64,000 nt of DNA from Chalara sp. BL73 (GCA_918026815.1 CAKJVC010000042.1:335797-399796); one strand, 5' to 3'; counted from the first letter of the stretch, positions 36,312-49,124 are shown. The notes: generated by a model from the sequence alone, not told the origin. Translations and numbers: made by a program.

Positions 36312-37191
36312 GGTTCACTGCCTGGATTTTGCAACAATAAGCAGTAGAACACTCGTGGATGATTTTTACCAAAGCTGGCCCAACCTCTCGTTTTGTTATA
36401 ATCAGGCGAGAAGCAAGCCTACTAGTTCAAGGTAATGCATTCGTGCCGTATGCACGGGACGAACCGGCCAAACATTGAATATTGCTACTATTCAGGCAAA
36501 TATCACCTCGTTTATCGATTGTAGAGTGGTGGAAAGTTAATTTTCTTTCCTGGAATTCCACAACCGGGGCGTCATTTAGGCGCGAATCTCCAGTACAGCG
36601 CTTATTTATTATATTAGCTCAGTCCCTCATTTGGTTAGTGAAATGACGAAGACTGCTGTAAGCAAGTGTGATTGTAGGTTTGTATGGCGTGCATATTGTC
36701 TTGGATGGTTTTATAACTTGGCTGCATAGACAACTTCCTTGACGGTAAATGCTCCCCTGGCTCCTAGTCAATTCCTCACTGTGATACCATATAAAATAAA
36801 AATAAGGTCATCAATCGGCAAAGGCCCCTGGCGATCACGATGAACTTGGCGAACTTGGCAAATTGGGGATGGGTTACATTTGCCGTCCATGGCTGCCGGC
36901 ACTCCGTACTATGTGCAGCCACCACCGCCAGTGAAAACTCTAGGGAGGACCCTGAATGCACTTATATATATTGACACGTTGCTTTGTAAGGTTCTGCTTT
37001 GGCGAGTTATGGAAATCGATCCGAGGGTGGACTCTTCCATCTTTTGAAGGCAGTATGATGATGTCTTGGTATCCATGGAAGAGACCGGTCATGCATGTGA
37101 CACGTGTTGTTCCCCAATCAAATGTCTTTCCCCATTGTTCGCAATCCTGCGGTCTCCGAATCAGACCTTCCTTTACGTTACAGTATCATAA
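36312..37191. other. Intergenic region left of the microsatellite
   Basis: No supported gene; only short ORFs without family features. Confidence 0.5.
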
Positions 37192-37192
37192 T

Positions 37193-37239
37193 ACTCTCTC
37201 TCCCTCTCCCTCTCCCTCTCTCTCTCTCTGTCTCTCTCA
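37193..37239. repeat. CT-rich microsatellite (CTCTCC and CT units)
   Basis: Three CTCTCC units followed by a run of CT dinucleotides, ending in TCTCTCTC. It would be read as a poly-Arg/Glu peptide on the minus strand. Confidence 0.9.
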
Positions 37240-37451
37240 CTGCTACTTTCTCCATTCTGTGTTCTGCGATGCACACCTGCAAGGCATGCCATGAAATGGC
37301 CGCCATCACGGAGGTAAGTGATCCGGCTATGATCCGGCTGCCATGCCATAATTTTCATGCATCTAGGCAAGGTGGTAGAAATTTTGACCTTCCTGGATTG
37401 TGTCTGCCACCTGCAAAACATTGTGAATAATTGCGGAACGGGGGAACGATA

Positions 37452-37754
37452 CAGGGTCCCCCCCCTTATAAAATGCTGGAAGAATAACAGCATTGGTAAT
37501 AATACGAGATATGAAAAACACGGAAAATAATAAAAAATCGTAATAAAATATTGCTTTTAAGTATAAAAAATATATTAGTCAAGGTAACAACTCTGAAGTA
37601 CTTAAAAAAAAAATATAGTCATATAAAAACAAAACAATAATTGTAATATGTAAGTTTACATTGTTTATATAAGGTAAAATAATAATAGTAAAAATCGAAA
37701 CAGTATTTTAAGTACTTATTACTTGCATTTTGTTTACCCAAAAGGGGGGCCCTC
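37452..37754. mobile_element. MITE-like AT-rich element with C-run terminal inverted repeats and TA target duplication
   Basis: The 303-bp block starts CAGGGTCCCCCCCCTTAT and ends, read as reverse complement, GAGGGCCCCCCTTTTGG. Both ends are flanked directly by TA (37450-37451 and 37755-37756), the target duplication of Tc1/mariner-type elements. The interior is extremely AT-rich and has internal inverted copies AAGTACTTAAAA (37596-37607) and TTTTAAGTACTT (37706-37717). There is no coding capacity. The sharp base-composition change at both ends supports an insertion. A non-autonomous mariner-like MITE is the best reading. Confidence 0.6.
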
Positions 37755-37756
37755 TA

Positions 37757-38742
37757 TGGCTGAGAAATTATGGGGCCGAAATTTGACACGGATAATAGGT
37801 TTTTTACTCTATCCCATTTCATTCAATTTTGACTCAAATACAAAACCCCATGGATATATACTTATTCATATTCCAAATTAACCTTTTGCTCTATTAAAAT
37901 TTGCTTAACATCATAAATCAAGCTGAGGCACAAGAATTAAGCCTTGGACACTGGACCCGAATTTCTCAACCGAAGAGGAGGGGCTCGTGTATCATTCCCC
38001 GCAAAAGGGAAGTTTCTGCAGCCACATTAGATTTCAACGTGTTAGCGGTTGGTAATCTCCCTCTCGCTTCTAAGTCTGCAAGAAATGAATTCTGGACTAT
38101 CAACCGAGACCATCGTTAAATAAGCGAAACTTAAATCCTTAGCTAGGAAGGTTAAACATTTACATCCGCGTGGGGCACACGCTTTTTTCAACCTAGAGAT
38201 AATGGTTGAAACACTGCAGTTTGTCCGGGCCCAAAGTGGCGACGGAGCTACTCTCTTCCCTATTTCAGTATAACTGGCCTTTTCTTTTGAGCCGTAGCCG
38301 ATTTTATTCAACGAAGACAACAAGTATTGCCTGTTCTATCTAGCGTTTAAAATTTCCATGATCTTGGCTATATCCGTTCCAACGTGTCCACAGGTTCACG
38401 CAAGCTATAAACTTGGTAACCTCCCCGAGCCCATTGTTTGCAACGTGTGGAACTGACACCTTCGTTGAACTTTAATTTCTGCCTGCCCTAGTCCCAATTG
38501 AGGCTACAGAATGAACAGCCACCTGCTGTTTAGATGCCGAGTCCAGGTTTCTTTACCTGGGACCAAAATGGATCCAAGAATGCAATGGCACGCAGCTTTG
38601 ACAAGGAGTGCGGAAGACTCTATTAAGCTTTGATAAATAGCTCATTCCCTTCACCTTCTTGCCTCCTTGACGTGTTGTAGCGATATATTTGCGCCCAGCT
38701 TATGCTCCCCGTGCCGTCGTTTCTACTTGTTGTCACTGAATA
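37757..38742. other. Intergenic region between the MITE and the adenylation-enzyme gene
   Basis: Short ORFs at 37901-38119 (plus) and 38042-38323 (minus) have no family match I can recognise. The final 100 bases are CT-rich and likely promoter. Confidence 0.5.
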
Positions 38743-41700
38743 ATGTCACTCAACACTTCGTCTCTCAAGGACCAGGAGTTCTTTCTAAAGTATGGACAGG
38801 GTCCTAGTATTTCACCACCCTTCACTTTGATTCACAAAGCGTTTGAGTCGCGTGCCGATAGCCAACCACACAACTTAGCTATCGAGTGTTGCGGTGCTTC
38901 TATAACATATAGTCAACTTGATGAAGAAGCAAATGCACTAGCTGCTCGACTGATCAGCGATGGTTTACAACCTCGTCAGCGGGTATGCATCGTGATTCAG
39001 CGATCTATTCATATGGTTGTTGCTATCTTAGCAGTTTTAAAATGCGGCTGCCAATATGTCCCCCTCGACGGCGGAGTCATTCCAGAACAGTCATTATCGC
39101 ACATTGTTAGTGACACAGCAGTCTCCACGGTCATCTGTCTTAAGAAATTTGTGCACAAGCTGCAGCATGCTATTTCACATCAAGTCTCTCTCTTAGTAGT
39201 AGATGAGCAACCTAGCAATGAGAAGTCTATAGCACGGCCAAATATCGATATTACTCCTCACGATGGAGCGTACATTATCTACACTTCAGGTGAGCTACTT
39301 TAACCAACGCCAATATTTTGGTGTCGATCACGATACTGATAAATAGACAGGGACGACGGGGAAGCCAAAAGGCGTTGATGTTTCACATGAGAATGTCACA
39401 AATTTACTATGTCTTGCACCAGGAAACCTTGGAATTCAGAAAGGGACACCGGTACCCCAGCTGCTTTCAATCTCGTTTGACATGGGTATGGTGCTCCACA
39501 CCAAATCTACGTTGAGCGCAACTAATTGTGCCAAGCCCAATGGGAGATTCTAGGGACCCTTCTCAACGGAGGAACTCTTCTCATCCGCGGCTCAAATTGG
39601 AAAGATGTTTTGCAGAAAGTAAGTGAAAAGTCCTGGCGTGGGTAAATTTTGTTTCCCAAACATTAAAGCCATAACCACACATCTGCACACGGCTTGGAGC
39701 ATGCATCCCTTTTGTTACTTATTTTACTTTTCAGGCTTGCTATATGAAATTAACAATTGATTCCAGGCCCATACAATTATTGCCACGCCTTCGATATTGG
39801 GAACTCTGAAAAGAGCCGACTACCCAAATATTCAGGTGGCAGCATTGGCTGGCGAACCTTGTCCCGTCTCGTAAGGCTCTATTTACTCCCTGAAAGATTT
39901 CAAGAACTGACCTTGGTTCGAAGATTAGTAGATGAATGGGCACAAGACTGCGCCTTATACAACTGCTGTGGCCCCACCGAAGTTACGATTGTTAACACCA
40001 TGAATCGGCAGCTTCCAGGCCAGACTATTTCCATTGGTCGTCCGGTGCCGAACACCAGTGTATATATTCTCGACAACGAAGAGAATCCGGTTCCTCGGGG
40101 GGTTCCAGGAGTCATGTGGGCTGGCGGAAGCTGTGTAACCCGTGGGTACTTGAATCTTCCTGAAGTGACTTCTTCGAAGTATAAACTTAACAAATTTCGT
40201 GGCGACGGGTACGCAGCATTGTCTTGTATTGAGGGCCGATCACTAATTCTCCATCTAGTTCCCTTATGTTTAACACAGGCGATAGGGTCAGGTGGTTAGA
40301 GGATGGCACAATAGAGAACTTGGGACGAGTGGATGACCAGGTCAAAATCAAGGTATGATACTTGAACCCATCCGGTATGGCTTAGCTGAGTTTCTTTAGG
40401 GTTTCAGAGTTGAGTTAGGCAGCATAGCAGCATCTATCGAGGTATGTATATTATCTTTCTGTGTTTGGATTTAAATACTAATAATCCCTAAGAGCATACA
40501 TGGAGTTGACAAAGCGTGTGTGATCTATAATAACGGCACTCTGTGGGGATTTTATTCAGCTTCCTCAAAGTTTGAGGACTCGCAACTGAGTACAGTGGTC
40601 GCGACGCTTCAGCCTTATTATGCGGTCCCAAGCAGATGGGAATATCGTGCTATTATTCCCTTGACAAACAACGGTAAGGTTGACAAGAGATCATTGCTGG
40701 AGTCAGTCATCAACATAAACGAGACAACTGTCACGAAACCAGTGACGGCGCTTATTAAGACTGAGAAGCAAGTATTTGAGATCATCACGGAGGCTTCTTC
40801 CAGCAGTGAGAGTGATGACGAATCCAAGTATGAGCTTACTGTGCCACCTAAGAAAGGAACACATGGTCTTAGGTCGCTGCGTTTCCGGATATTCGATTTG
40901 TATCGGCGTTTCTTCTCCATCGTCTTCCTCGGAAATCTTGCGGCCGTATTCGCCTATGTTCGCTTTCCCTCAGAAGGAAATGAGCGGCTCGCAAACTTGG
41001 GAACTGCAGTTGCTGCGAACCTTACAGTTGCCGTATTAATTCGACAAGAATATGTCGTGAATGCGCTTTTCAATATCTGCTGTGGAGTGCCTGTTTCTCT
41101 ACCACTTTGGTTCAGAAAGCACTGCGCAAGAGTGTACCATATTGGCGGGATCCATAGTGGATGTGCTATTGCCGCCACTATTTGGTTGGTTATCTTCAGT
41201 ATCGCTGCTACAATATGGCACTCTTCACTTGTAACACAAGTAGTCAGTTATTTGATCCTTGGGCTCATGTTGGCCATCGTCATCTCCGCCTACCCAACCT
41301 TCCGCCAACGTTTACACAACAAATTCGAAGTAATTCACAGATTTGCAGGCTGGACAGTTCTAGGGTTGTTTTGGATTCAAGCAATCTTCGTCTGCCGAGA
41401 TCTGGGAGGGAATCTGAAGGAGACTCTACTCAAATCCCCTGTTATATGGCTCCTTGTTGTGGTGACTATCTCGATAGTCCTCCCATGGCTGCGTCTTCGC
41501 AGAATTACGGTCCGACCAGAAACACTCTCATCCCATGCTACAAGACTTTACTTCGATTACTGCACCCCCGTTGTCGGCACTGCAGTTCGTGTTTCAACGA
41601 GACCACTAATCGAATGGCACGCCTTCGCTACAATTGCCGAGCCAAATAAGAAAGGGTTCTCCCTCATCGTTTCTAACGCCGGAGATTGGACCGATCAGCA

Positions 41701-42118
41701 AATCCGCGCAGCGCCTACGAAGCTTTGGGTGCGGGGAATTCCAGCGTGCGGCATAATTCGCATCGTCCCTGTATTCCGAAGCGTCGTTCTCGTTTCCACT
41801 GGTTCAGGAATAGGGCCGTGCCTGCCTGCTATTTATGAAAAGCGAGTTCCGATGCGTATCGTTTGGTCAACAAAAAATCCGGTACAGACTTTTGGACAGG
41901 GCATTATCGACTCGATTAAAGATACCGACCCCAACGCAGTGATTCATGATACAAGGACACAAGGAAGGCCAGATATCGTCGCAATCTCTTATCGCTTGTA
42001 CAAGGAGAGTGGCGCTGAAGCTGTGATAGTGATTTCGAATCAAAAGGTGACCCAACTGCTTGTGTATGCAATGGAAAGTCGAGGGATCCCTGCTTATGGA
42101 GCCATTTTCGATTCATGA
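38743..42118 (+). CDS. NRPS-like adenylating enzyme fused to a ferric-reductase-like membrane flavoprotein (TmpB-like)
   Basis: Eight exons: 38743-39289, 39351-39485, 39536-39618, 39767-39870, 39924-40208, 40259-40352, 40400-40441 and 40493-42118; 971 aa. The N-terminal 500 residues are an adenylation domain: A3 [12 protein letters not shown]5 NCCGPTE, A7 [10 protein letters not shown]8 [17 protein letters not shown] and A10 [10 protein letters not shown] with the catalytic Lys. No carrier-protein domain follows. Instead there is an acidic linker, about six membrane helices with His residues ([20 protein letters not shown]) as in ferric-reductase-like proteins, an FAD-site-like LIEWHAFA and a nucleotide loop STGSGIGP. 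This order recalls the A. nidulans TmpA/TmpB family linked to sporulation signalling (from memory). Substrate and product are unknown. It has no clustered partner genes. Confidence 0.88.
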
Positions 42119-45051
42119 TTTCCGAATGGATATGTAGGATATGGACCCTGTGACCGTGGTGGTGGATTCATTTTTGGTTAGGCGTTTTTTGCGAATTGGA
42201 GGGGGCTTATTCCTGGTTACATGCTCACATATCGAGCGGATTCACTATTCCCAGTACCTCTGGACATGACTTTTTCTCGATATCTATAGCTTCTCTAGTT
42301 GCAGGCTCTCAAATATAGTCTTGTTCAACCAAATTTGCGCTCGATAATGCAATTTGGTACTTCTCCTTTGTTCTTCTGTACTCGCTGCAGTCGGCGGGCC
42401 GCATTTTCTTTTCACATACCTTTGGAGCATAGTTCATACCATGAAATACATTGGGCGGGCTGGGTCTAACGATCCAACCTTGCCTAATGGGGAGATTCTA
42501 GATGGGTGACAAGGGGGTGGGGGGAACATAATACCAGTATCTAGGTTTGTAAGCTTCTGGCTAAATGGTTAATTTTAGGTAGAAAATCGCTATGCGAACC
42601 ATCCATTGCGCAATCAGGAAGGGTATGAATAAGTAGCTAGATCCCTCGTATCCCTTCCTTCTGTTCCTTCAACATGCCAATAGATATTTACCCTATAGTC
42701 AATCAAGGTTACGTAATTCTATGTGGCCATATTTGTACTAGTTTAGCAAAATATCCTCAAAGTATCTCTCCCTAAACATCGATGGGAGGTATAACAGAGC
42801 AGATATCTATCTTGAGGCTTTGTTAGCATTGCCTTGTATATTTTCAGGGTTTCGTGATAAGAGCAGCGGCAGGTGTCTAGGTTCGTAGGATTATTTGCAT
42901 GGACAGAAGTGCTTCTGTCCTAATTGCTATTGTGCCTTATATTCTTGTTTCAACAGAATATGGCGTGAAATTTACACCTGAAAGTGACTATGCGATTAGA
43001 ATATTGTGTTCCTAGGCCACTTGTCGAGGAATGAATTTGCGCTATATTTCGGTTCTGATATAATAGAAACAAAGAAAAGTGCTATAAAAAAGTCGCGGCC
43101 CACTTTGTAAATTGCAAACTTTAAATTCGCAAACGTATTGAAGAAACCTCACATATCCTACAGGTTACAATTCACTGCTCTAATTTGGGACATTATTACC
43201 ACCTTCCCTAGATATCACAACCTCGGTGGCTTGGTTGATCTTAGTTCCTAGTCGCAAGGTCGAAAATTGAGATGACACCAATTATATTAGATTACGACCA
43301 CCTAGAACTGTAGCAATATAAAAATATTTCATAGAGTGGCACTCCCGAATTTCTATTATTGTTTCCGATATGCTTTTAGCACCTGTTGATGGGACAATCT
43401 GCACTATATATATGAGGAGCTTTTCTGGTCGAGACCATTCTGAAGCCGGAAAGCAGAGCGGTAGGCAAAGCTGTCACCACAGCCCCGAGCTCCATCTCCT
43501 ATCTCCTTGATACCGGGATGGCTGTTAAATAGTTTGCGTTCACATATATTATAGTTCGGTACAAAGGTGGAAATATGCTATCAAAGTGGAAGGAGTGGGG
43601 CATCACCAAGCACTTAAGCAAGAGTTTAAGGGCCTTTTCTATAGCCGCCATGCGACATCTGAATAATTCAACCTCTATGTGCTTTAGCCTATAAGGAATT
43701 ATTCCATGAGTTAATGAGAAGGTACAATACACCAGGAATATTGGCTTTTGTTGTCTGTAAGCTTGTTGTTTGCCTAAATTTTGTTGCCGTATTGTCTTTT
43801 TTCTTTCCCTTTTTTTTTATTTAAAAAAATGTAATAGGGTTTTGGCACTGCTTATAAGATATCCTGACCTGAGTAGGCCCAATCATCATTCCACAGCTCT
43901 CTATTGAGAACAGATTAGATAGTGACATTACCCAAGCCCAAACACTTAGCTTATATTTCATTCTATGCCATCTTTATCACCGGAAAATTTCTGTTGCCAA
44001 AGCATTGGTAGTCAATTACACCCCCCGGCTGATAGTCAGCAGAAGCGGTGTATGCCGCAAGGTCATGTTGAACCCCGCCCCTCCCATTTATAAAGATTGT
44101 GAGAATCATATTTAGACACTATTCCTAGGTGATGTTTAAGGCAATCCTGTTATCGAGAAATATGAGACTATGGATAGTATCATGCACTTAGCTTGAGTGT
44201 TGGGGGAATATGACATTGAGTAGATGCTTTCTGCTATAGTTTCTGTCTGGGGACACTGCACATAGTTACCGTATGGGAATATGTAGTTGTCCTCCTTACA
44301 TGCAGCGAGGTATTCTAGAATCTGAACGTCTGCAAACATTTAAGCTGAAAACCCGGACTGCCTGGACGTCAAGCTTACTCTGGCAGACGACCTCTAAGCT
44401 AGATCCTCCAATGCGTTCTGCGGTCGTAGCATTCTTCGCTTTACAAATTTACAAACTTTGACAGTGCTTAGTAGATTCTCCAATAAAGCGAACGCCAGGA
44501 GGTACATGGAGTATTACGGCGCTCGACGACTTTATATGCAGGCCGCCCGAGAAGCACAATGTGCTCACTACAGAAGACAGCTTCAAGACTTGCATACTCA
44601 TCGTTGGATTCTTGGACAATCACTTGCGATCATTACTCCCCGCTGCCGAACTCTGTTCCTATATATTCCTATACTATATGACGTGTGGAGCGCCCTCTTG
44701 TAATAAGCCATATGTTAAAAATCATGAAAGGCTCGTAAAACGGAGCTCATTCATCGCTGCTAAAAAAATCATATTCACTTCGAGTGTGACTGTTCAGATT
44801 TTATTGCCAGCGTTTTCGCTTCCCATGACTATTTCTGAATAGTCATAAATATAGCTTCCTTAACCTCTACAATACCCTCATACTTCTCAGCCGCAACCGG
44901 CCGACCTCCGAAAGTCTCCCATATACCGCAAATACTTATGTCGCATTGCTTATATTATATTTTTATCATTGCCATTATTATTATCCCTCCTTTCCAAACC
45001 TAGTCTGCAACCACTCTTAACTAGTGCAACACATCTGAGTTGTGCATCACC
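42119..45051. other. Gene-empty stretch of 2.9 kb
   Basis: Only short ORFs (up to 93 codons) without family features, in AT-rich DNA. A T9/A7 inverted run lies at about 43810-43828. I see no transposon ends, tRNA or CRISPR-like repeats. Confidence 0.5.
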
Positions 45052-47076
45052 ATGGCTGTTGAGGTTTCCCAACTTGGATCCCCAATTGGGTTCGAACTGC
45101 TAAAGAATCGTGATGAAGATACTGATACGAATGGAGATACCACTATGGATACGGATGCGAGTATTGATCTTATGAATAGCCTATCCCTCAACACGACCGA
45201 GAACACAATTCCCGAAAAGTTTCTGCGATCAGAGTGGATCGGCACTGCGCAGCTGGAATATCTCAACCAGCATTGCTATCAACTCCAAGCTAGTGGGGAA
45301 CTCGATGCAGCTATCGTTCGTCGCCGCAAAGCTGTAGCCGATATTCTCGCCACACCTTACAACCCTGCCTTATTTCTCGAGCTTAGCTATGCTGATCTTA
45401 ACTTGAGCTTTCACGATATAGCTGTTGCGAACGCCCACAAATCGATACTCCTTACCGAGGCCGCGCTAGGAATTGGTGAAGAGCGCTTCCAGCCTCACCT
45501 AAAGCTGGTGGTCCAAAAAGCTGTTGTGACGGTTCTCAGAAGTTTTGATGAAAATATAATCTTCATCGAATTGCAAGACGTGTACCGAAAGGCATGCCGC
45601 GCGCTTCTGGAGGGAATTCTGGGATGCGCTGCATATCGAGATGGTATACAGCAAGCCAAGAGGGCTTTACGGAGATTCCCAAAAGATCATGAGCTACTTG
45701 AGCTTCAGGCCTCGCTCAAACTTGGGCTCAAAGGTAGGATGGAGGGTTATAGAGGTATGGGGGCTGGCTTGGGAGAGCTTCCAGCACTTACTAGATGGGG
45801 CAAAATATATCAGAAGCCTTATCCTTGGCTTAAAGAGGAGCTGAATCATCGAACGCCCGCCTTGCTAGAGCAGATCAACAAGAGGTTTGGAGCAGGCAAC
45901 TGCGCAGTGAGCCGTGTTGTCTTTGATCCTCTTGGCTCGGGCCTTATGGGCGTAAATAATGATAATACTGGACCACTTGGAATATTCGCAACCAAAGATA
46001 CCAAAGCTGGAGATATTGTGGTAGTAGACGAGAGCATTACTGGTATCTCGACAGTATCGCCAAGGCGACTTGAGCATTGCGATGCTTGTCATGGCACGCT
46101 CACAGTGCCTTACCAGCTTCCTCACGAGACTGTCAAGGCTCCATGCTGCGGCAAGGTTGCATATTGTGGTATGAAATGCTGGAATTCCTTCAAAAAGTAT
46201 CATGAAATCATTTGCGAAAAGGACTTCGAGTGGCTGTACACAGACGACAATCATGGAGCTAATGGTCAGTATACTCGAGGTAGCAAATGGCGTCCTATCA
46301 TGTTCTTACGAATAATGGCCATCGTCTTGGGAGATCGCAAGGTGGCTATAAAGAAGGACAAAGCTCATCAGCATCCTCTTCAGCATCCTCTCATTGCGAG
46401 AATGGCTGCTAACTATACATCTAATAGCAGTGATTCTCCCGATGGCTACTGGCAGTACTTCGAAAATGTCACTGCACCTACTAAGATCCTAATGATGCTT
46501 GGGATAGATATCTTTGTGGATCAAGAATTTACACCCGAGGTGATCACTACGATATACTGGCGGCTTGAGAATAATGCCAACATGTCTTCGATAAACCTGT
46601 ATCCTGAGATTGCGTTCACAACGTTGGAGCCATCCAAATCAAAATATGCTCACCTAACAGATGAGGAGTACAAGGAGCTGTACGACAGAAATGCCGTGCA
46701 CCTTGTTTCCATCAATTCGCAATATTTATTCTTCAATCACTCGTGCGAGCCCAACGTTTCATGGCACGGCGCGATCCCGGATCCCTCGGTGGACATCTCG
46801 TGGTTGAGAGGCTACGATGGGAAATTTCAAAAGGTTGGCTCGTCCACCGTCTTCTGTCGGGCATCTCGAGATATCAAGAAAGGCGAGGAGCTCAAAATAA
46901 GCTATATCGGAAATCCGAAGGGTACTCAAGACAACGGTGGCCTGACCGCGAAGCAGTCTCGGCAGGCTAAAAGAGCTTGCCTTACGAAGTGGTTTCCGAA
47001 CGGTTGTGGATGCCAGGTGTGCGAGGAAGAGAACAGACCGACAACAGAGAGCTTCGCGGTCGCTGAAGGCTCTTGA
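45052..47076 (+). CDS. SET domain protein with MYND-like zinc finger (SMYD-type, TPR-like N-terminus)
   Basis: An intronless ORF; the ATG at 45052 (MAVEVSQLG) gives 674 aa and another Met lies four codons upstream. The first 250 residues are TPR-like helices (AVVRRRKAVADILATPY-type repeats). A Cys/His cluster interrupts the SET region: HCDACHGTL, then APCCGKVAYCGMKCW and KYHEIICEKDFEW. The SET core closes with LFFNHSCEPNVSWHG and SRDIKKGEELKISYIG, followed by the post-SET-like C.C..C (NGCGCQVCEEE). This is the usual order for fungal SMYD-like lysine methyltransferases; substrates may be histones or other proteins. An insert with VTAPTKILMMLGIDIFV lies between. Confidence 0.9.
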   Translation: MAVEVSQLGSPIGFELLKNRDEDTDTNGDTTMDTDASIDLMNSLSLNTTENTIPEKFLRSEWIGTAQLEYLNQHCYQLQASGELDAAIVRRRKAVADILATPYNPALFLELSYADLNLSFHDIAVANAHKSILLTEAALGIGEERFQPHLKLVVQKAVVTVLRSFDENIIFIELQDVYRKACRALLEGILGCAAYRDGIQQAKRALRRFPKDHELLELQASLKLGLKGRMEGYRGMGAGLGELPALTRWGKIYQKPYPWLKEELNHRTPALLEQINKRFGAGNCAVSRVVFDPLGSGLMGVNNDNTGPLGIFATKDTKAGDIVVVDESITGISTVSPRRLEHCDACHGTLTVPYQLPHETVKAPCCGKVAYCGMKCWNSFKKYHEIICEKDFEWLYTDDNHGANGQYTRGSKWRPIMFLRIMAIVLGDRKVAIKKDKAHQHPLQHPLIARMAANYTSNSSDSPDGYWQYFENVTAPTKILMMLGIDIFVDQEFTPEVITTIYWRLENNANMSSINLYPEIAFTTLEPSKSKYAHLTDEEYKELYDRNAVHLVSINSQYLFFNHSCEPNVSWHGAIPDPSVDISWLRGYDGKFQKVGSSTVFCRASRDIKKGEELKISYIGNPKGTQDNGGLTAKQSRQAKRACLTKWFPNGCGCQVCEEENRPTTESFAVAEGS

Positions 47077-47723
47077 GGGATGCATTTTGGAGGAGTCGTG
47101 GAAGAAAGGCTGGGAAGATGTTTGCGATGAATTTCATGATTTGTATACTTACAGATGACAAAAACACGCGTTACTTGCATTACGGGCAGGTTATTGGTTG
47201 GAAGGGTTGTGATGGAAAATAATGCGTTGGTTTGAATACGGAATAGGGATGTGGCTAATATGGGGATACGGAAATGCGTTCATTGAACTCCGTGGGCGAC
47301 TGGTACGAAGCGGACGAACATGCGTTGGTTTCGAATATTGATGGAGAGTGGACCTGTGATGAATACGGGGGTTAAATAAACGTTGATATGATTTTCAATC
47401 TGGCGCGAATTTACTTCAGTATATAGGTAGCAAAATACGTTTATTTTCAATGTCGAAGATAACAATCTGGTGAGAAATGTGACTCCTAGCTTGCTGATGA
47501 ATATCGGACTACTTGAACAAGCCATGGATGGCCACTCTATGGCGAAAAGCAGCACTTGGATTAAGAACTAAGGAGCCAAATATTGGAGGTTCAATTTATA
47601 TTACAGGAGTAATTCACATAAACATACTAAGGAGTTGTATGAAATCGGATGTCCATTCTAGCCACATACTTGGCAGAACCAAAACCAAAAAAATAAAAAA
47701 ATTACAATAGGGTATCAAACTTC
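47077..47723. other. Convergent intergenic region
   Basis: AT-rich spacer between two stop codons; no gene recognised. Confidence 0.5.
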
Positions 47724-49124
47724 TTATGGCCAGTGAATAGAAGGTATACTGGGTGCCTCGGGCGGCACCCCTGCATACCTTTGCGGATAAGTCTCCCGTC
47801 TTGCAAGCTGCATCGGCGCAAACATCGCTCTCCCACCACCGCTACCATTTGCACCACTCATCTGTGGCAAGAAGCCCCCGGAATCCCTGCGCATATCCCT
47901 ATGCGGACTCCTGGCCTCCCTCTCCCGCCAGGCGTCCTTCCTGATCCGCACCTTGTTCACGTTAGCTGCTGGTGGTGGCTGGGGTGCTTGAGGTGGCGCT
48001 CGTTCCTTGTGGTGCACCTTTTTCGCGAGAGGGGAGCGCGGAGGAGGAGGTGGAGTGGGGGTGGTGGCGGCAGGGGGAACGGGCATGAAGAGGCTTTCGA
48101 AGTGTGCGGTTGTACGGTAGCCAAGGTCGGACCAGTCATTCGGGGTGGGAGGCGCGGTTATTAGGGTCAGGCGGGAAGAGTTGTCGTTGGAGGAGTTGGG
48201 AGAGGCGAGAGGGGCGGACAAGTGCGCTGGATAAAACAAGTTGGTTAGTATACGAATGTGAGTGGGAGAGCGCGCAAGATATCAGACAAATCTTGAGACA
48301 TACCATCGAGCGGAGCAAGTATTGGAGGAATTGCCTGATGAGGTGAGGCAAGAAGAATATGCTCAACTCGATCATCCTGGAGATAATGGGACAGCACCCC
48401 TGTGTTTGAGTCAGGTCAACATTTCCTTGATGTCATGTTGGAGGAGACCTGTTCTCACCGCTCAACTTCCGCTCAATGCTGGCTTTCCTAGGTCCAATAT
48501 CCACAAAATCGATCAACGCATTGTTGCGGTTGAAGTGGCTGAAAAACCTCGTCAAGTCCATGCTTCCCAACTCTACGCCTGCACCCTCATATGTCCTCCA
48601 CAGCTTAAACAGATCTCCATATATCTTCACAATAACCTGAATGTTCGTAGAATCGTCAAGCACATCTTGAAGATACGAATTGGTTTTGGTAACTAAAACA
48701 TCGGCAATCTTCTCACCACCGGATGCAGGTTCACGCATCCATGAGTCGTCAAACTAGATTAATTAGCATGCTAAAAAAATGCTCCGGGGGAAGGGAGGGC
48801 ACACAAGAAAATGGTCAGCATCGAGATGGATGATAAGCAATGCAAACCGTTGACGGTTTGGATGCGAATCTCTCAGTGTCCTCTGCAACCTCCTCCTCGC
48901 CTCCCTCTCAGTCTCCAAATCGCTCTTGGCCTCATCCCGTTGGGCCTTCAGATCATCCAACCTCGTGAGCAGCTCCTATCACGGTCGTCAACGTGAAAGC
49001 ACGTGATACCATACTCGACGTGGCCTACCTCGATCAATCCATCCTTCCTGGCTTCAAGCTCCAAGGCCTGCAATTCCTTGAAGCGACCTCGATAATCAGT
49101 TGGTTGCGCCTCACGCGAAGCCAT
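47724..49124 (-). CDS. DUF7923-like protein with coiled coil and Pro-rich tail (CCCH zinc-finger relatives, finger absent)
   Basis: Five exons (minus): 49029-49124, 48805-48975, 48459-48753, 48304-48399 and 47724-48226; 386 aa. After a short charged N-terminus comes a coiled coil (LLTRLDDLKAQRDEAKSDLE) and then the domain core LLIIHLDADHFLFDDSWM, TNIQVIVKIYGDLFKLW, and FFSHFNRNNALIDFVDIG. This resembles the N-terminal domain found in many fungal tandem-CCCH zinc-finger proteins (DUF7923; from memory). The C-terminal part is rich in Pro (PTPPPPPRSPLAKK) and Arg, ends with SIPSIHWP, and has no CCCH finger that I can see. A possible RNA-linked role is inference. Confidence 0.75.

Noticed and set aside
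37901..38323. ORFs next to the MITE as possible transposase fragments
   Set aside because: I could not recognise any Tc1/mariner, Fot1 or other transposase motif (no D..D spacing, no HTH-like start) in either strand.
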